Source: Parachlamydiaceae bacterium (lineage in GTDB: Bacteria > Chlamydiota > Chlamydiia > Chlamydiales > Parachlamydiaceae). From it: a DNA stretch of 8,060 nt. Each line of letters begins with the position of its first letter. Position 1 is the first letter of the stretch. The translations under genes were made by a program, and so were the position numbers. The DNA is taken from positions 1 to 8,060 of the forward strand of contig PLSG01000268.1 in the NCBI GenBank assembly GCA_003164155.1, read 5' to 3'. This document shows positions 7,910-8,060 of this stretch, in pieces. The notes under the pieces are model-generated. The model was not told the origin of the DNA, did not search any database, and was given only the letters and a program-made list of their open reading frames with translations.

Positions 7910-7977
7910 TTGGGTTAAGCATCAAAATGGAGGGTGAAAGCATCCTTCACTCCGAAAGGGCATAGGCATCAACCTAA
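7910..7977 (+). other. Potential structured RNA element just after the stop codon
   Basis: Four bases after the stop, 7910-7916 can pair with 7971-7977 (7 bp, one G-U). Inside, 7932-7938 can pair with 7946-7952 (7 bp, one G-U) around a 7-base loop. The pentamer GCATC occurs three times: at 7919-7923, 7940-7944 and 7966-7970. No T-tract follows, so it does not look like an ordinary intrinsic terminator for the giant gene. It could be an mRNA 3' end structure, a small RNA or the end of a mobile element. I recognise no known riboswitch or ribozyme family. The pairing is read by eye and not energy-tested. Confidence 0.3.
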
Positions 7978-7987
7978 GAAAATAGTT

Positions 7988-8013
7988 AAAAAAAACCCCT
8001 ACAAATTACGAGG
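7988..8013 (-). terminator. Weak candidate intrinsic terminator read on the minus strand
   Basis: Read on the minus strand, CCTC (8013-8010) can pair with GGGG (7999-7996), including one G-U pair, across a 10-base loop. It is followed directly by eight T (7995-7988). The T-tract is good but the stem is only about 4 bp, so this may be chance. Its position just after the possible minus-strand stop at 8006-8008 is what makes it worth noting. Confidence 0.2.
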
Positions 8014-8059
8014 AAGATTTTATTTGGAAAGCACGTTTTAGCTCAAACAAAAGAGGATT
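8006..8059 (-). CDS. Possible C-terminal tail of a convergent minus-strand gene (partial)
   Basis: One minus-strand frame is open from the right window edge to a TAA at 8008-8006, giving 17 residues (NPLLFELKRAFQIKSSS). The composition is normal for a protein end and a T8 run follows shortly after the stop. Seventeen open codons are easily met by chance, so this is weak. The alternative is a plus-strand gene starting beyond the window: AGGAAG at 8011-8016 looks like a ribosome binding site, but no ATG or GTG follows it in view, and TTG at 8024 meets a stop after five codons. Confidence 0.22.
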   Translation of the reverse strand, partial: NPLLFELKRAFQIKSSS

Positions 8060-8060
8060 G

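Noticed and set aside
7915..7935. Faint likeness of the region after the stop to the core of a twister ribozyme (AAGC, A-run, GGAGGG)
   Set aside because: The required stems and pseudoknot partners could not be placed, so there is no real support.
7907..7985. tRNA-like look of the 68-base stem-closed element
   Set aside because: No T-loop consensus, no anticodon arm of standard size and no CCA-compatible acceptor stem.
8011..8026. AGGAAG followed by TTG as a plus-strand gene start
   Set aside because: The TTG frame stops at TAG 8039-8041 or earlier after only five codons. Other frames offer only ATT, a very rare start.

Overview
The window is almost entirely one very long plus-strand coding frame. 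It runs from the left edge to a TAA stop at 7904-7906, at least 2,633 codons without interruption, followed by about 150 bases of non-coding or barely coding sequence. The frame is already open at base 2, the only nearby start codon is a GTG at base 5 with no ribosome binding site in view, and the next in-frame Met is near residue 200. The true N-terminus may therefore lie to the left of the window.

The protein reads as three blocks. Residues 1 to about 1850 are almost all short amphipathic Leu/Ala-rich helices with Pro or charged turns, which looks like a giant HEAT/ARM-type alpha-solenoid. One strongly charged linker interrupts it at about residues 700-727. Residues about 1870-2185 are a mixed alpha/beta region that I do not recognise. 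Residues about 2185-2560 carry, in order and with sensible spacing, the landmarks of a fold-type I PLP enzyme of the Cys/Met metabolism family (cystathionine gamma-synthase / methionine gamma-lyase type). These include an STG loop, a Tyr 25 residues later, an IDNT motif, a candidate PLP lysine and a C-terminal GLED motif. Several active-site positions are altered, notably His in place of the substrate-carboxylate Arg, so the domain may be an inactive or repurposed relative. A Ser-rich linker and a short coiled coil end the protein.

After the stop there is a compact potential RNA structure (7910-7977) with a 7-bp closing stem and an internal hairpin. Next is an A8-CCCC stretch that would be G4-T8 on the minus strand, then a short open minus-strand frame that may be the C-terminal tail of a convergent neighbour. 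The evidence for the last two is weak.

Organism: bacterial, moderately AT-rich, with A/T homopolymers kept inside the coding frame. A giant solenoid protein of this kind would suit an intracellular or amoeba-associated bacterium such as an environmental chlamydia. That is a guess from general character, not from any diagnostic gene. Nothing here identifies a pathway or operon, since only one gene is substantially present.
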